Source of the DNA: Desulfuromonas sp. TF
GTDB lineage: Bacteria; Desulfobacterota; Desulfuromonadia; Desulfuromonadales; ATBO01
Direction of reading: 5' to 3'
Assembly: GCF_000472285.1 (NCBI RefSeq)
Contig: NZ_KI421420.1
Span: 53,868 to 117,867 of the forward strand
DNA length: 64,000 nucleotides
Numbering within the stretch: position 1 is the first letter of the stretch; each line of letters starts with the position of its first letter. The notes under the pieces are model-generated. The model was not told the origin of the DNA. It worked only from the letters and a program-made list of their open reading frames with translations, and did no database searches. The position numbers and the translations under genes are program-made. Of this stretch, positions 38,908 through 46,903 are shown piece after piece.

Positions 38908-39029
38908 TAAAATAAGTTCTTTTTTTCAGCAAGTTGCGAGTGGTGACATCTTGCTGCGCGTTCAACTTGCACATAAAAGGCGCAGTATCGGGCAAAGGTG
39001 GACAGAAAGTATTCAACGGATTCCCACTC

Positions 39030-39383
39030 TCAACCTTCCGGATCCGCCTCGCCCTCGGCTCCCCGCGGTCCGGCCCCGAGCTTTCCGGGTTCAAATGCCA
39101 GCGCATCGCGCATGACATTGACCAGGAAATCGAACACCTCTTCCCGGCTTCGGATGAATTTCGGCATCTCGTCGCCGGCCAGCTCCTCCAGTCGATGCAG
39201 CACGTCGGCATCGCGGCAGTCGAGTTCATCCATCACCGCCTCCAGCATCGGGATCACCTCGTAAAGGTCATCGCGGTCGTAGGGATGAGAATCCGGTTTG
39301 CCGGTGAATGACGACCCGTTTCGCTGCTCCTTGTTTTTACGGTACCTGTAATAAAGATCCGATGGCTTTATCCTGATGCCCAT
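39030..39383 (-). CDS. Hypothetical protein downstream of draG, 117 aa
   Basis: Acidic protein MGIRIKPSDLYYRYRKNKEQRN..., with a helical middle (DLYEVIPMLEAVMDELDCRDADVLHRLEELAGDEMP) and a Gly/Glu-rich tail. The start ATG 39383 lies five bases after the stop of the HTH gene (TGA-CGGCC-ATG), implying translational coupling; a longer in-frame start exists at 39425. It is last gene of the draT-draG group, so a role in nitrogenase post-translational control is possible. Family not recognised. Confidence 0.65.
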   Translation of the reverse strand: MGIRIKPSDLYYRYRKNKEQRNGSSFTGKPDSHPYDRDDLYEVIPMLEAVMDELDCRDADVLHRLEELAGDEMPKFIRSREEVFDFLVNVMRDALAFEPGKLGAGPRGAEGEADPEG

Positions 39384-39388
39384 GGCCG

Positions 39389-39616
39389 TCACCCGCAGCC
39401 GCTGCAGGCGTGTCTCCTGGTGCATACATGACCGGTCTTGCGGTCGGCGGTCTTTTCCAGCAGGGCTTCCAGGCTCCGGCGATCGACCAGCCAGGCGCCA
39501 TCGGCCTCAATCCCTTTCAGCAGGCCGCGCTTGATGTGCATCAGGGTGTTGAGGGAGGTGGACCCCAACTGCCGTGCGGCTTCTTCGATTCCGATCATCT
39601 CTTTTCTCTGCATCAT
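39389..39616 (-). CDS. Small MerR/excisionase-type HTH protein next to draG, 75 aa
   Basis: MMQRKEMIGIEEAARQLGSTSLNTLMHIKRGLLKGIEADGAWLVDRRSLEALL is a compact winged helix as in excisionase-like DNA-binding domains. A Cys/His tail (HVCTRRHACSGCG) could bind metal. AAGGAG precedes the ATG. It stands 26 bp after draG and five bases before the next gene, on the same strand. It could regulate the dra group. Confidence 0.7.
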   Translation of the reverse strand: MMQRKEMIGIEEAARQLGSTSLNTLMHIKRGLLKGIEADGAWLVDRRSLEALLEKTADRKTGHVCTRRHACSGCG

Positions 39617-39642
39617 TTTTCTCCTTCTGCGGTTCGAGGAGT

Positions 39643-40548
39643 TCAGTGTCCTTCGTCGGTTCTCCTGCGCCTCATCCAGGGGGAGAGTTCGACCAGCCGG
39701 ACCGCCTGGTCCTCGACCTCTTCCCGGACCTTCCCGTTCAACTTCTTCAACCAGCGCGCCGGGACGGCATCGAGGCCGTAGAAGGCTCCGGCGATCATCC
39801 CGGCAATCGCCCCGGTGGTATCGGCATCCCCGCCCTGGTTGACCACTCCGATAAGGCACTCTTCGAAACTCCCCGTCGTGAACAGGTAGTGGAAGACAGT
39901 CTGCAGGGTATCGACCACGTAGGCCGAAGAATGGCCCCTGTAGTCATTGAAGCGGAAGTTGCCGTGCTCCGCTGCCAGATCCCGGGTGATCGCATGCAGG
40001 TCGAAGCGGCTGCATCCCTGGATGGCCTGCTGCACCATGCGTCCGACGGCGATACAGGCGGCATCGGAGAGCGGATGGTTGTGCGTCAGGTGCGCCTGTT
40101 CTGCAGCGCATCGGACCAGTTCCGCATCGTCGCCCAGGGTGAACAGGGCCACCGGCGCCATACGCATGGCCGCGCCGTTGCCGGCGTCCCACTCGTTATA
40201 GGGGGTCTCCAGCTGCCCCTTGAGCATATAGTCGCGAATCCCCCGCCGGCAGGTCGACCCGAGATCGACCGGCTTGCTCTTCATCCAGGCGAGGAAATTG
40301 TCGGCGATCCCGCCCAGATCCCATCCGCCGGTCGTCAGCAGAGCGTGCCCCAGGGCCAGCGACATCTCGGTGTCGTCGGTGACCTGCCCCGGCTTGAGAC
40401 GCAGCCAGCCGCCGCCGACGATCCTGCGGTGCTCCCTGAACGCGGCCTTGATCTCACCCGGCGTCATGAACTCGGTGGTCGCCCCCAGGGCATCGCCGAT
40501 CGCCAGGCCGAGATAGGCGGCTCGGGCTCGGTCAATAAAGTGCTTCAT
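39643..40548 (-). CDS. draG: ADP-ribosyl-[dinitrogenase reductase] hydrolase DraG
   Basis: Removes ADP-ribose from NifH Arg, restoring nitrogenase when conditions are favourable. The ADP-ribosylglycohydrolase fold is shown by GLAIGDALGATTEFM, the Asp motif VTDDTEMSLALG, AGNGAAMRMAPVAL and the second metal site NQGGDADTTGAIAGMIAGAFYG. 301 aa. It overlaps draT by 4 bp, a typical coupled pair. Confidence 0.95.
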   Translation of the reverse strand: MKHFIDRARAAYLGLAIGDALGATTEFMTPGEIKAAFREHRRIVGGGWLRLKPGQVTDDTEMSLALGHALLTTGGWDLGGIADNFLAWMKSKPVDLGSTCRRGIRDYMLKGQLETPYNEWDAGNGAAMRMAPVALFTLGDDAELVRCAAEQAHLTHNHPLSDAACIAVGRMVQQAIQGCSRFDLHAITRDLAAEHGNFRFNDYRGHSSAYVVDTLQTVFHYLFTTGSFEECLIGVVNQGGDADTTGAIAGMIAGAFYGLDAVPARWLKKLNGKVREEVEDQAVRLVELSPWMRRRRTDEGH

Positions 40549-41339
40549 CCCCCGATGAGGACCCTGACCTCGAACTCTCCGCCGATCACGATGACTTCCT
40601 CTTCCCCCCTCAACAGAGATCTCGGCAGAAGGCCGCCAAGGAAGAAGATCTTGGTCAAGGGCACCTCTGCCTCCAGGACCCGGGTGCCGAATTCCCAGGC
40701 CCGCTCGAAATCACGGGTGAAAGAGTTCAGGTTGTTGAGCCTCAGGATATAACGGTCCTTATCCGACTTCTCGATGACGGGGTGCTCGGTGAAATCGCAG
40801 ATGCCGCGATAGAGGGACAGGTGCTTTTTTCCGGGGAAACGACGCCCCAGTTCATACTGTACGAATCCGTACAGCAGGTCGAGTTGCGGCAGTATGGCGT
40901 TGCTGCGGGCCGACCCCTGCATCCGGTCAAAGGTGTATTGAACATAAGCCTTGGAATGAAAATCGTCGATCGGCTCCCGGTGGAAGGTCGGCGGCAAGCC
41001 GAGGCGGGATTCCACCCATCCCTTCAGGACTGCACCCTCAATGGAATTGCTGTCGAACTGCCAGCCGCGCAGGAATCGCAGGTAGCTGTTTTTCAGGCTC
41101 TTGCGGCTGCTCGGCGTCTCCTCCCGGTGCCATTGGTGCAGCTGAAAGCGCACGTCCATGAAGTCATGGAATAAAGCGCCGCGCACTTCCGGGTCCTCGA
41201 CCAGGGCCAGCTTCTCGAACAAAGCCCGCTGATCGTGGTGGGCGCCCTGGATCTCCAGGGGCTGGGGAGCCCGGTTATAATGACGCGAGGCAATCACCCA
41301 GGGGGGAAGGTTGCAACGGTTCAGGGAGGTGGAGAACAT
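40545..41339 (-). CDS. draT: NAD+-dinitrogenase-reductase ADP-ribosyltransferase DraT
   Basis: Inactivates NifH by ADP-ribosylating the Arg of GCAGRG in response to ammonium or energy loss. The N-terminal LNRCNLPPWVIASRHYNRAPQPLEIQG and FLRGWQFDSNSIEGAVLKGWVESR, with YRGICDF later, are DraT hallmarks. 264 aa is normal. A sigma-54 promoter 250 bp upstream also covers a short receiver-like ORF that overlaps the draT start by 65 bp. Confidence 0.94.
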   Translation of the reverse strand: MFSTSLNRCNLPPWVIASRHYNRAPQPLEIQGAHHDQRALFEKLALVEDPEVRGALFHDFMDVRFQLHQWHREETPSSRKSLKNSYLRFLRGWQFDSNSIEGAVLKGWVESRLGLPPTFHREPIDDFHSKAYVQYTFDRMQGSARSNAILPQLDLLYGFVQYELGRRFPGKKHLSLYRGICDFTEHPVIEKSDKDRYILRLNNLNSFTRDFERAWEFGTRVLEAEVPLTKIFFLGGLLPRSLLRGEEEVIVIGGEFEVRVLIGG

Positions 41340-41559
41340 GCCTTATCCTTCCACGTTCGAACGTCCGGGTGTCTGCGTTGACGGTCAGCATCAGAATCGG
41401 CAGCGGAACTTTTTTGACTATTTTTTCAGCAGCGCTGAACCTGCCGACCTCACCCGGCATCGACAGATCGATCACGATCAGCAGCGGCTTTTCCACCTCC
41501 GCCAGGCTATCGCTGCCGCGAATCAGGGACTCGACATCGGCCATCATGGCGACTCTCAT
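41275..41559 (-). CDS. Truncated receiver-like ORF upstream of and overlapping draT
   Basis: 94-codon frame MRVAMMADVESLIRGSDSLAEVEKPLLIVIDLSMPGEVGRFSAAEKIVKKVPLPILMLTVNADTRTF. IDLSMPGE looks like the phosphorylated Asp loop of a receiver domain and PILMLTV like its fourth strand. The N-terminal acidic pair and the C-terminal Lys are missing, and the last about 22 codons are read from draT in another frame. It lies just after a sigma-54 promoter. It may be a decayed response regulator or a small regulator. Confidence 0.4.
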   Translation of the reverse strand: MRVAMMADVESLIRGSDSLAEVEKPLLIVIDLSMPGEVGRFSAAEKIVKKVPLPILMLTVNADTRTFERGRIRHVLHLPEPLQPSPLGDCLASL

Positions 41560-41590
41560 CCGTGCATCTCTCTCTTGGATTGACTGGAAG

Positions 41591-41608
41591 TTGCACTTAA
41601 AGTGCCAA
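41591..41608 (-). promoter_or_regulatory. Sigma-54 promoter of the draT-draG group
   Basis: Minus strand TTGGCACTTTAAGTGCAA: consensus TTGGCAC, GG-N10-GC spacing and TGCAA. The transcript would start about 20 bp upstream of the receiver-like ORF and run into draT-draG. Confidence 0.8.
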
Positions 41609-41737
41609 CACCAGCCCGACTTCTTCCGCAAGGGGAATCGAGAAGTCAAACCAGCCTGTTGCCGGAGGGGTGGGAAATGAATGGGGGTGCGGTGGGGAGG
41701 ACGCAATAGATACGGGCTTACCGACGGATTTACTCCG

Positions 41738-42484
41738 CTATCCCCTTTCGCGGTGAACCGCCAGATGCCCCCACGACTGGTCGATCGACATCACCTCGAG
41801 AGTGTTGACGTTCACATGCGGAGGCAAGGTTGCCGCAAAGAAAACCACCTCGGCGATATCGGCGGGGCGCAGCGGTTCGGTCCCCTCATAGACGGCGCCG
41901 GCCCGATCGTCGTCTCCCTTGAAACGTACCTTGGAGAACTCGCTCTCGGCCATCCCCGGCTCGATATTGGTGACCCGCACGCGGGTGCCGAGGAGGTCGG
42001 CGCGCAGATTGCGGGAGAACTGCTGCACAAAGGCCTTGGTGGCGCCGTAGACGTTGCCGCCCGGATAGGGCCAGCTGCCGGCGATGGAGCCGATATTGAC
42101 GATATGACCGCGGTTGCGCTTCACCATTCCCGGCAGGATGGCGCGGGTGCAGTACATGACCCCCTTGACGTTGGTATCGACCATCGTCTCCCAGTCCTCC
42201 GGATCGACCTCCCAGGCAGGCTCCAGCCCGAGCGCCAGCCCCGCGTTGTTGAGCAGCAGGTCGACGTCGGAGAGGTCCTGCAGTGCGGAGAAGACCGCCT
42301 CACGATCACGAACATCCAGGGTGATGACGGCGGTTACCGCCTCGCCGAGATCCCTGCGGAGCTCTTCCAGTCGTTCCGTGCGGCGTCCGGACAGGATCAG
42401 TCGCCATCCTTCTTTCGCAAAGCGCCGCGCACAGGCGGCGCCGAAACCTGAGGTGGCCCCGGTGATCAAAGCGGTTTTCGGCAT
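41738..42484 (-). CDS. Short-chain dehydrogenase/reductase (YdfG-like)
   Basis: Classical SDR: TGATSGFGAACARRF dinucleotide loop, NNAGLALG, catalytic Ser in NIGSIAGSWPYPGG and YGATK (Tyr-x3-Lys). The C-terminal part (GTRVRVTNIEPGMAESEFSKVRFKGDDDRA) resembles 3-hydroxy acid/serine dehydrogenases of the YdfG type, so NADP-dependent oxidation of a 3-hydroxy acid is likely. 248 aa. It is not linked to nif function by any visible feature. Confidence 0.92.
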   Translation of the reverse strand: MPKTALITGATSGFGAACARRFAKEGWRLILSGRRTERLEELRRDLGEAVTAVITLDVRDREAVFSALQDLSDVDLLLNNAGLALGLEPAWEVDPEDWETMVDTNVKGVMYCTRAILPGMVKRNRGHIVNIGSIAGSWPYPGGNVYGATKAFVQQFSRNLRADLLGTRVRVTNIEPGMAESEFSKVRFKGDDDRAGAVYEGTEPLRPADIAEVVFFAATLPPHVNVNTLEVMSIDQSWGHLAVHRERG

Positions 42485-42540
42485 GGTGAAACTCCTTTGT
42501 AGTTCATGTTGAATCCTGCGGCGGGCAGGAGCAGCGGCTA

Positions 42541-42580
42541 ACAGAACGCCTCCGGTGCCTGAATGGTCCGGAGGCGTTTT
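42541..42580. terminator. Terminator hairpin, repeat type shared with 23319
   Basis: ACAGAACGCCTCCGG...CCGGAGGCGTTTT. It lies between the SDR start and the stop of the peptidoglycan-binding protein gene, so it ends minus-strand transcripts of the latter. Confidence 0.7.
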
Positions 42581-42607
42581 CAGGATAACGAAAAGCGGAC
42601 TTTTCTC

Positions 42608-43231
42608 CTATTCGAAAGCGGGGGCCAGCCCCATGAACTCCTCGGCTTCGATATCCAGTGCATTCAGTGTCTGTTGGTTGAGGTTGCCGGAGGCGACCAA
42701 TCCCTGCTGCTGCTGAAAGACCTGAACGCCCTGCTGGGTGAGCGGACCCATGACGCCATCGACGGGCCCCGGATCGATCCCCTGATCTTTGAGTTGCTGC
42801 TGCAGTTTGCGCACCTGGGCGGAGTTCAGCAGGTTGAGGGAAATCTCAAATTGTGGCTCCCCCTGCATCTGTTGCCGGGCCTGCCGTTTTTCCGGCGTGG
42901 CCGCTGAGAGCCCCAGGAATTCCCGCGGCTCCAGACCAAGGGCCTCGAGGGTCTGCTCGTTGAGGTCACCGGTGGTCGCCAGTCCCTGCCGCTGCTGGAA
43001 AAGCTGTATTCCCTGGCCGACGAGAGGCCCCATCTTTCCATCGATCGGCCCCGGGTCGATCCCTTGATCCTGCAGGGAACGCTGCAGTTCGAGGATCTGT
43101 TCGGAGCTGAGTTGATCCGCCGAGACCTGGACCTGCACCTGTTCCTTCGGTTGTTGTTCCGCGAGTGCCGTCCCTGCGAAGAAGAGCCCGGCCAGGAAGG
43201 CCATGACGGTTGTCGATGATAAGAGTCTCAT
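42608..43231 (-). CDS. Secreted protein with two peptidoglycan-binding-1 repeats
   Basis: The signal peptide (LLSSTTVMAFLAGLFFAGTALA) is followed by two PG_binding_1 modules: LQRSLQDQGIDPGPIDGKMGPLVGQGI...QQRQGL and LQQQLKDQGIDPGPVDGVMGPLTQQGV...QQQQGL, each ending with a Leu-rich TGDLNEQTLEALGLE/SGNLNQQTLNALDIE tail. The near-identical repeats point to internal duplication. No catalytic domain is present, so it is a cell-wall-binding or structural protein. 207 aa. Confidence 0.9.
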   Translation of the reverse strand: MRLLSSTTVMAFLAGLFFAGTALAEQQPKEQVQVQVSADQLSSEQILELQRSLQDQGIDPGPIDGKMGPLVGQGIQLFQQRQGLATTGDLNEQTLEALGLEPREFLGLSAATPEKRQARQQMQGEPQFEISLNLLNSAQVRKLQQQLKDQGIDPGPVDGVMGPLTQQGVQVFQQQQGLVASGNLNQQTLNALDIEAEEFMGLAPAFE

Positions 43232-43501
43232 GATGTTTCCTTTCCTTGGCTGATGGACAATTTCCTCGAATGCTCAGTGTTTAAAACACAATCTATCACG
43301 AGAAGGCAGGAGGACAAGCCGGGCAATCGACAAAAGAACGGGTCGCTTCCAGTCTGCAAATCCGCTGCCGGGTGTGGTGAGCGACAACTGGATCTCAGGA
43401 TTAACGGAAGAGTTGATATTTCGGCAAGCGGTGTTTAAAAATTCGCCTGCTCCGATATCCTCTTAGAGAATGCCGATCAGCTGGCCAGAGAGGGAGCCGC
43501 A

Positions 43502-44686
43502 ATGCGCATACTGATCCTGGGAAGCGGGATGATGGGGCCGGCCGTGGCAGTAAATGCCGTGGCCGACGGGGATGTGGAACGAGTGGTTCTGGGCGACCTC
43601 GACCGCGGTTTATTGGACCGGGCACGGAAGAAGCTCGCAAAGTTTCCAGGCGGTGAAAAGGTGGGTACGGCCCTGCTCGACATCCTGGATCAAGGCGCCG
43701 GCGTGAGAATGATGCACGATTTCGACGTCGTCGTTTCAGCCCTCCCGCAGCAGCTGAGCGCACCGGCGATCGAAGCCGCCGTCGCCGCCCGGAAGCCGTT
43801 GGTCGATCTGACCCTTCCCCTGGAGGCTGAGATCCCGGAGCTGGGCAGGCGGGTGGCGAAGGCGGGCATTGCGGTGGTGACGGGGTGCGGAGTTGATCCG
43901 GGCCTGACCGAGATCATGGCCCGCTTCCTTGCGGAGCGCCTGGACAAGGTGGAGGAACTGCACATCTGCTGCGGCGGCATTCCGGAGGAGCCGCGACCGC
44001 CCCTCGGTTACAAAATCGTTTTCGGCGGACGGCAGTTGCCCCTGCGGGAGGAGGAGGCGTATGTCGTTGAAAACGGCAAGCTGAAGACGGTGCCCCGTTA
44101 TTCCGGGACGGAGCTCTTCGCCGTTGCCGGGGTCGGCGAGGTCGAGGCCTATCACGAGGGCTTCATGCCCTGGCTCCTTGAGCTGCCCGCCCTGAAGGGC
44201 CTGCGGTCGGGCACGCAGAAAACGTTGCGCTGGCCGGGCTTCGCGGCCCGGGCGACGGTCCTGAGGGAGCTGGGGCTGCTCGGCAGGGAACCGATCACCG
44301 TCGACGGGGCCGAGGTGGTGCCGAAACGCTTCCTCGATGCCCTCCTGGCCCCCCATGTCCAGCCTACCGGAAAGGACCGGGATATCGTGGTGTTCCGGGT
44401 GGAGGCACGGGGGGTTCAGGGCGGCAAGCCCGGAAGACTCCTGGCCGAGTCGGTGGTCCGCTGCGACCGGAAGACCGGCCTGACCGCCATGGCCCGCATC
44501 ACCGCCTTTACCGCCGCCATCGTCGCCCGCATGATCGCCCGCGGGGAGATCCCGGAGAAAGGGCTGCTGTCTCCCGAGAAAATCGTGACGGGTCCTCTTT
44601 TCGACCGGATGATGAACGAACTGGCCGCCGCGGGCATCCGGTTCGACCTGACAAAGGAAACGACGCAGCCGCTCCGACAAACCTGA
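43502..44686 (+). CDS. Saccharopine dehydrogenase-like NAD(P)-binding protein
   Basis: The N-terminal Rossmann fold MRILILGSGMMGPAVAVNAV is followed by DVVVSALPQQLSAPAIEAAV and the saccharopine dehydrogenase C-domain (VVTGCGVDPGLTEIMARFL, GGIPEEPRPPLGYKIVF). Members include saccharopine and lysine dehydrogenases and carboxynorspermidine synthase; the substrate is not decided here. 394 aa. It is followed, across a repeat, by a convergent glutaryl-CoA dehydrogenase-like gene. Both could belong to lysine metabolism, but they are not in one operon. Confidence 0.85.
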   Translation: MRILILGSGMMGPAVAVNAVADGDVERVVLGDLDRGLLDRARKKLAKFPGGEKVGTALLDILDQGAGVRMMHDFDVVVSALPQQLSAPAIEAAVAARKPLVDLTLPLEAEIPELGRRVAKAGIAVVTGCGVDPGLTEIMARFLAERLDKVEELHICCGGIPEEPRPPLGYKIVFGGRQLPLREEEAYVVENGKLKTVPRYSGTELFAVAGVGEVEAYHEGFMPWLLELPALKGLRSGTQKTLRWPGFAARATVLRELGLLGREPITVDGAEVVPKRFLDALLAPHVQPTGKDRDIVVFRVEARGVQGGKPGRLLAESVVRCDRKTGLTAMARITAFTAAIVARMIARGEIPEKGLLSPEKIVTGPLFDRMMNELAAAGIRFDLTKETTQPLRQT

Positions 44687-44725
44687 AAGCGGCTGCTGCT
44701 CACACTACCTGAGATACCAGCAAGA

Positions 44726-44871
44726 TGTTGAAAAAAGGGATTTTCCCCTGGCTGATCAAAAATGTCCAGATGCAAGGCGGATGAAATCCTGAGGAATAAG
44801 GCGTACCTGTAAGGTACGTCGTTGACGAAGGATGAGGCCAACGCCGCAGATGGGCGTTTTTCATCAGCCTG
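44726..44871 (+). repeat. Dispersed hairpin repeat, copy 2 (abuts acyl-CoA dehydrogenase stop)
   Basis: Starts TGTTGAAAAAAGGGATTTTC, then CCTGGCTGATCAAAAATGTC, a central hairpin GTACCTGTAAGGTAC, and ends GGGCGTTTTTCATCAGCCTG immediately before the minus-strand TAG stop at 44872. Same sequence as 50721 and the complement of 7363. Confidence 0.88.
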
Positions 44872-46035
44872 CTAGGAAAAAGCGGACAGGCCGGTGATCG
44901 CTTCGCCGAGGATCAAGGTGTGCACCTCATGGGTTCCCTCATAGGTGTAGACGCTCTCCAGGTTGCACATGTGGCGGATGACATGGAAGTCGAGGGAGAT
45001 GCCGTTTCCCCCCAGGATGCCGCGGGCGGCACGGGCGATTTTCAGGGCCTCGGCAACGTTGTTCATCTTGGCCATGGAGATCTGTTCCGGCCGGGCCCGA
45101 CCCTGGTCCCTGAGACGGGATACCCGCAAGGCCAGCAGCTGCCCCTTGCTGATCTCGGTCAGCATTTTGACCAGCTTCTGCTGGGTCAGTTGAAAGGAAG
45201 CGATCGGCCGCTCGAACTGGATCCGCCGCCCGGCATAGTCGACGGCCATCTCGTAACAGGCCATGGCTGCCCCCATGGCCCCCCAGGCGATGCCGAGCCG
45301 TCCTTCGTCGAGGCACATCAGGGCCGACCTGAGCCCTGCCGCCTCCGGGAGCCGGTTGCGTTCCGGCACCCGGACGTCGTCGAGGATGAGCGTGGAGGTG
45401 ACCGATGCCCGCAGAGACATCATCCTCGGAATCTGCCCGGCGGTGAATCCGGGGGTGCCGGTTTCCACCAGGAAGCCCCGGATCCCTTCCTCCGTCCGGG
45501 CCCAAACGAGGGTGACATCGGCGATGGAGCCGTAGGAGATCCACCGCTTGACGCCGCTGAGAATCCAGTCTTTCCCGTCTCTTCGGGCAAAGGTCTTCAT
45601 GTTGCCCGGGTCTGAACCGGCCTCCGGCTCGGTCAGGGCATAGCAGCCGATCTTCTCTCCTCTCGCCAGGGCCGGCAGCCACTCCCTCTTCTGCTCTTCC
45701 GAGCCGAAGGTGTGGATGGGGTACATGACGAGGGAGGACATCACCGACATGAGACTGCGCAGCCCGCTGTCGCCCCGCTCAAGCTCCTGGCAGGCCAGTC
45801 CATAGGAGACGCTGTTGGCGCCGGCGCAGCCGTACCCCGACAGCTTCATCCCCAGCAGCCCCAGCCCGGCCAGGCGGGGAATGAGCTGCCGGGGAAATTC
45901 GCCGCGATCGTAGCAGTCTTCGATGATGGGCAGCACCTCCTGCTCCACCAGCGTCCGGACCCTGGCGCGGACCGCCTTTTCCGGTTCGGCGAGAAGGTCG
46001 TCGATGTCCAGGAAATCGGTTGTCGAAGCTGCCAT
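44872..46035 (-). CDS. Acyl-CoA dehydrogenase, glutaryl-CoA dehydrogenase-like
   Basis: FAD enzyme of the ACAD family. Conserved: CYALTEPEAGSDPGNM (FAD/substrate loop), WISYGSIADVTLVWAR, RIQFERPIASFQLTQQKL, and TYEGTHEVHTLILGEAITG with the catalytic Glu at the glutaryl-CoA dehydrogenase position. GGNGISLDFHVIRHMCNLESV also fits that subfamily. It would convert glutaryl-CoA to glutaconyl- or crotonyl-CoA. 387 aa. The electron acceptor (ETF) genes are not nearby. Confidence 0.9.
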   Translation of the reverse strand: MAASTTDFLDIDDLLAEPEKAVRARVRTLVEQEVLPIIEDCYDRGEFPRQLIPRLAGLGLLGMKLSGYGCAGANSVSYGLACQELERGDSGLRSLMSVMSSLVMYPIHTFGSEEQKREWLPALARGEKIGCYALTEPEAGSDPGNMKTFARRDGKDWILSGVKRWISYGSIADVTLVWARTEEGIRGFLVETGTPGFTAGQIPRMMSLRASVTSTLILDDVRVPERNRLPEAAGLRSALMCLDEGRLGIAWGAMGAAMACYEMAVDYAGRRIQFERPIASFQLTQQKLVKMLTEISKGQLLALRVSRLRDQGRARPEQISMAKMNNVAEALKIARAARGILGGNGISLDFHVIRHMCNLESVYTYEGTHEVHTLILGEAITGLSAFS

Positions 46036-46070
46036 GATGTTGGCTCTTTCTCCAAAAAGGCTCCGGTGAT

Positions 46071-46685
46071 CTACAGGTCATCGTCCTGATCCATCTCCCC
46101 CCGGATCTTCTGAAGCTGCTCGGCTGTAAGGACCTGTTCGGCCTGCTTTCTGGCCTTCAGATACTGTACCATGAGATCGGTGCGGGCCGCCTGGATCTGA
46201 CGGAGCTGCTTTTCCGCTGCATCGACGGTCCAGTCCCCCTCGAATGCGGTACCGAGGTCGATCATGGCAATCTTCAGATCCGCGGAACGCCGGACGGCGT
46301 CCTTTTTGAAATCGCGCCGGATGGTGCGGAGCTGCTGAACCTGCTGCGGGCTGAGGCCCAGCTCATCTGTCATGTTCAGATAGAAAGAAGGTCCCCTGCC
46401 TTTCGCCATGCCCATGCCGCCCATCATCATTTCATGCATTTCGCCGTGCATGGGTCCCATCATCCTCCCCCTGCCGCCGCCCATTCCCCGGGGACAGTTG
46501 GGGCAGTTGGGACACGTCCCCATCATTCCCGTGCCCATCCCCATTCCTCCCCCCTGCTGCATCATCATGCCGCGGGGAGGGGAATCGTCATCCATCCCGC
46601 CGCGATACCCCTGTTGCGCCTTGGCGGGAGAGGCCAGCAGCCCGAGAAAGAAAGCCAGCGTGCAGCAAAGAACCAATTTTTTCAT
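46071..46685 (-). CDS. Spy/CpxP-like periplasmic protein with Met/Gly-rich, CPNCPNC segment
   Basis: The signal peptide MKKLVLCCTLAFFLGLLASPAKA is followed by a Met/Gly-rich stretch (GMMMQQGGGMGMG) and a TCPNCPNCPRG motif suited to soft-metal binding. The Spy/CpxP helical domain comes next, with two LTxxQ-type motifs (LGLSPQQVQQLRTIRRDFKK and LTAEQLQKIRGEM). Related proteins are metal- or misfolding-responsive chaperones. The start ATG 46685 has AGGAGGAGA upstream. It diverges from the RIC gene; an FNR-type box lies between. Confidence 0.85.
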   Translation of the reverse strand: MKKLVLCCTLAFFLGLLASPAKAQQGYRGGMDDDSPPRGMMMQQGGGMGMGTGMMGTCPNCPNCPRGMGGGRGRMMGPMHGEMHEMMMGGMGMAKGRGPSFYLNMTDELGLSPQQVQQLRTIRRDFKKDAVRRSADLKIAMIDLGTAFEGDWTVDAAEKQLRQIQAARTDLMVQYLKARKQAEQVLTAEQLQKIRGEMDQDDDL

Positions 46686-46802
46686 CTTCTCCTCCTGTGA
46701 AGTGTTGGAAATACTCAATGACCCTATCGCAAAAAACCGCACTTTCAAGAAAGGTGCTGCCTTCGCAAAAACTCAGAATGATTCCATCAAAATGAGGAAA
46801 AA

Positions 46803-46816
46803 TTGATCCGCATCAA
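46803..46816. promoter_or_regulatory. FNR-type operator
   Basis: TTGATCCGCATCAA, an exact TTGAT-N4-ATCAA palindrome, 88 bp upstream of the ric start and 118 bp from the divergent spy-like start. It fits an FNR/CRP-family regulator responding to oxygen or NO. Confidence 0.7.
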
Positions 46817-46903
46817 AGCCGATACGATGCAAAACCTCTAGCCTGTAGCTACTTCACGACATCCCGCAATCAGAAAACCCTAACGCAAGCAGAGGTGACC
46901 GTC

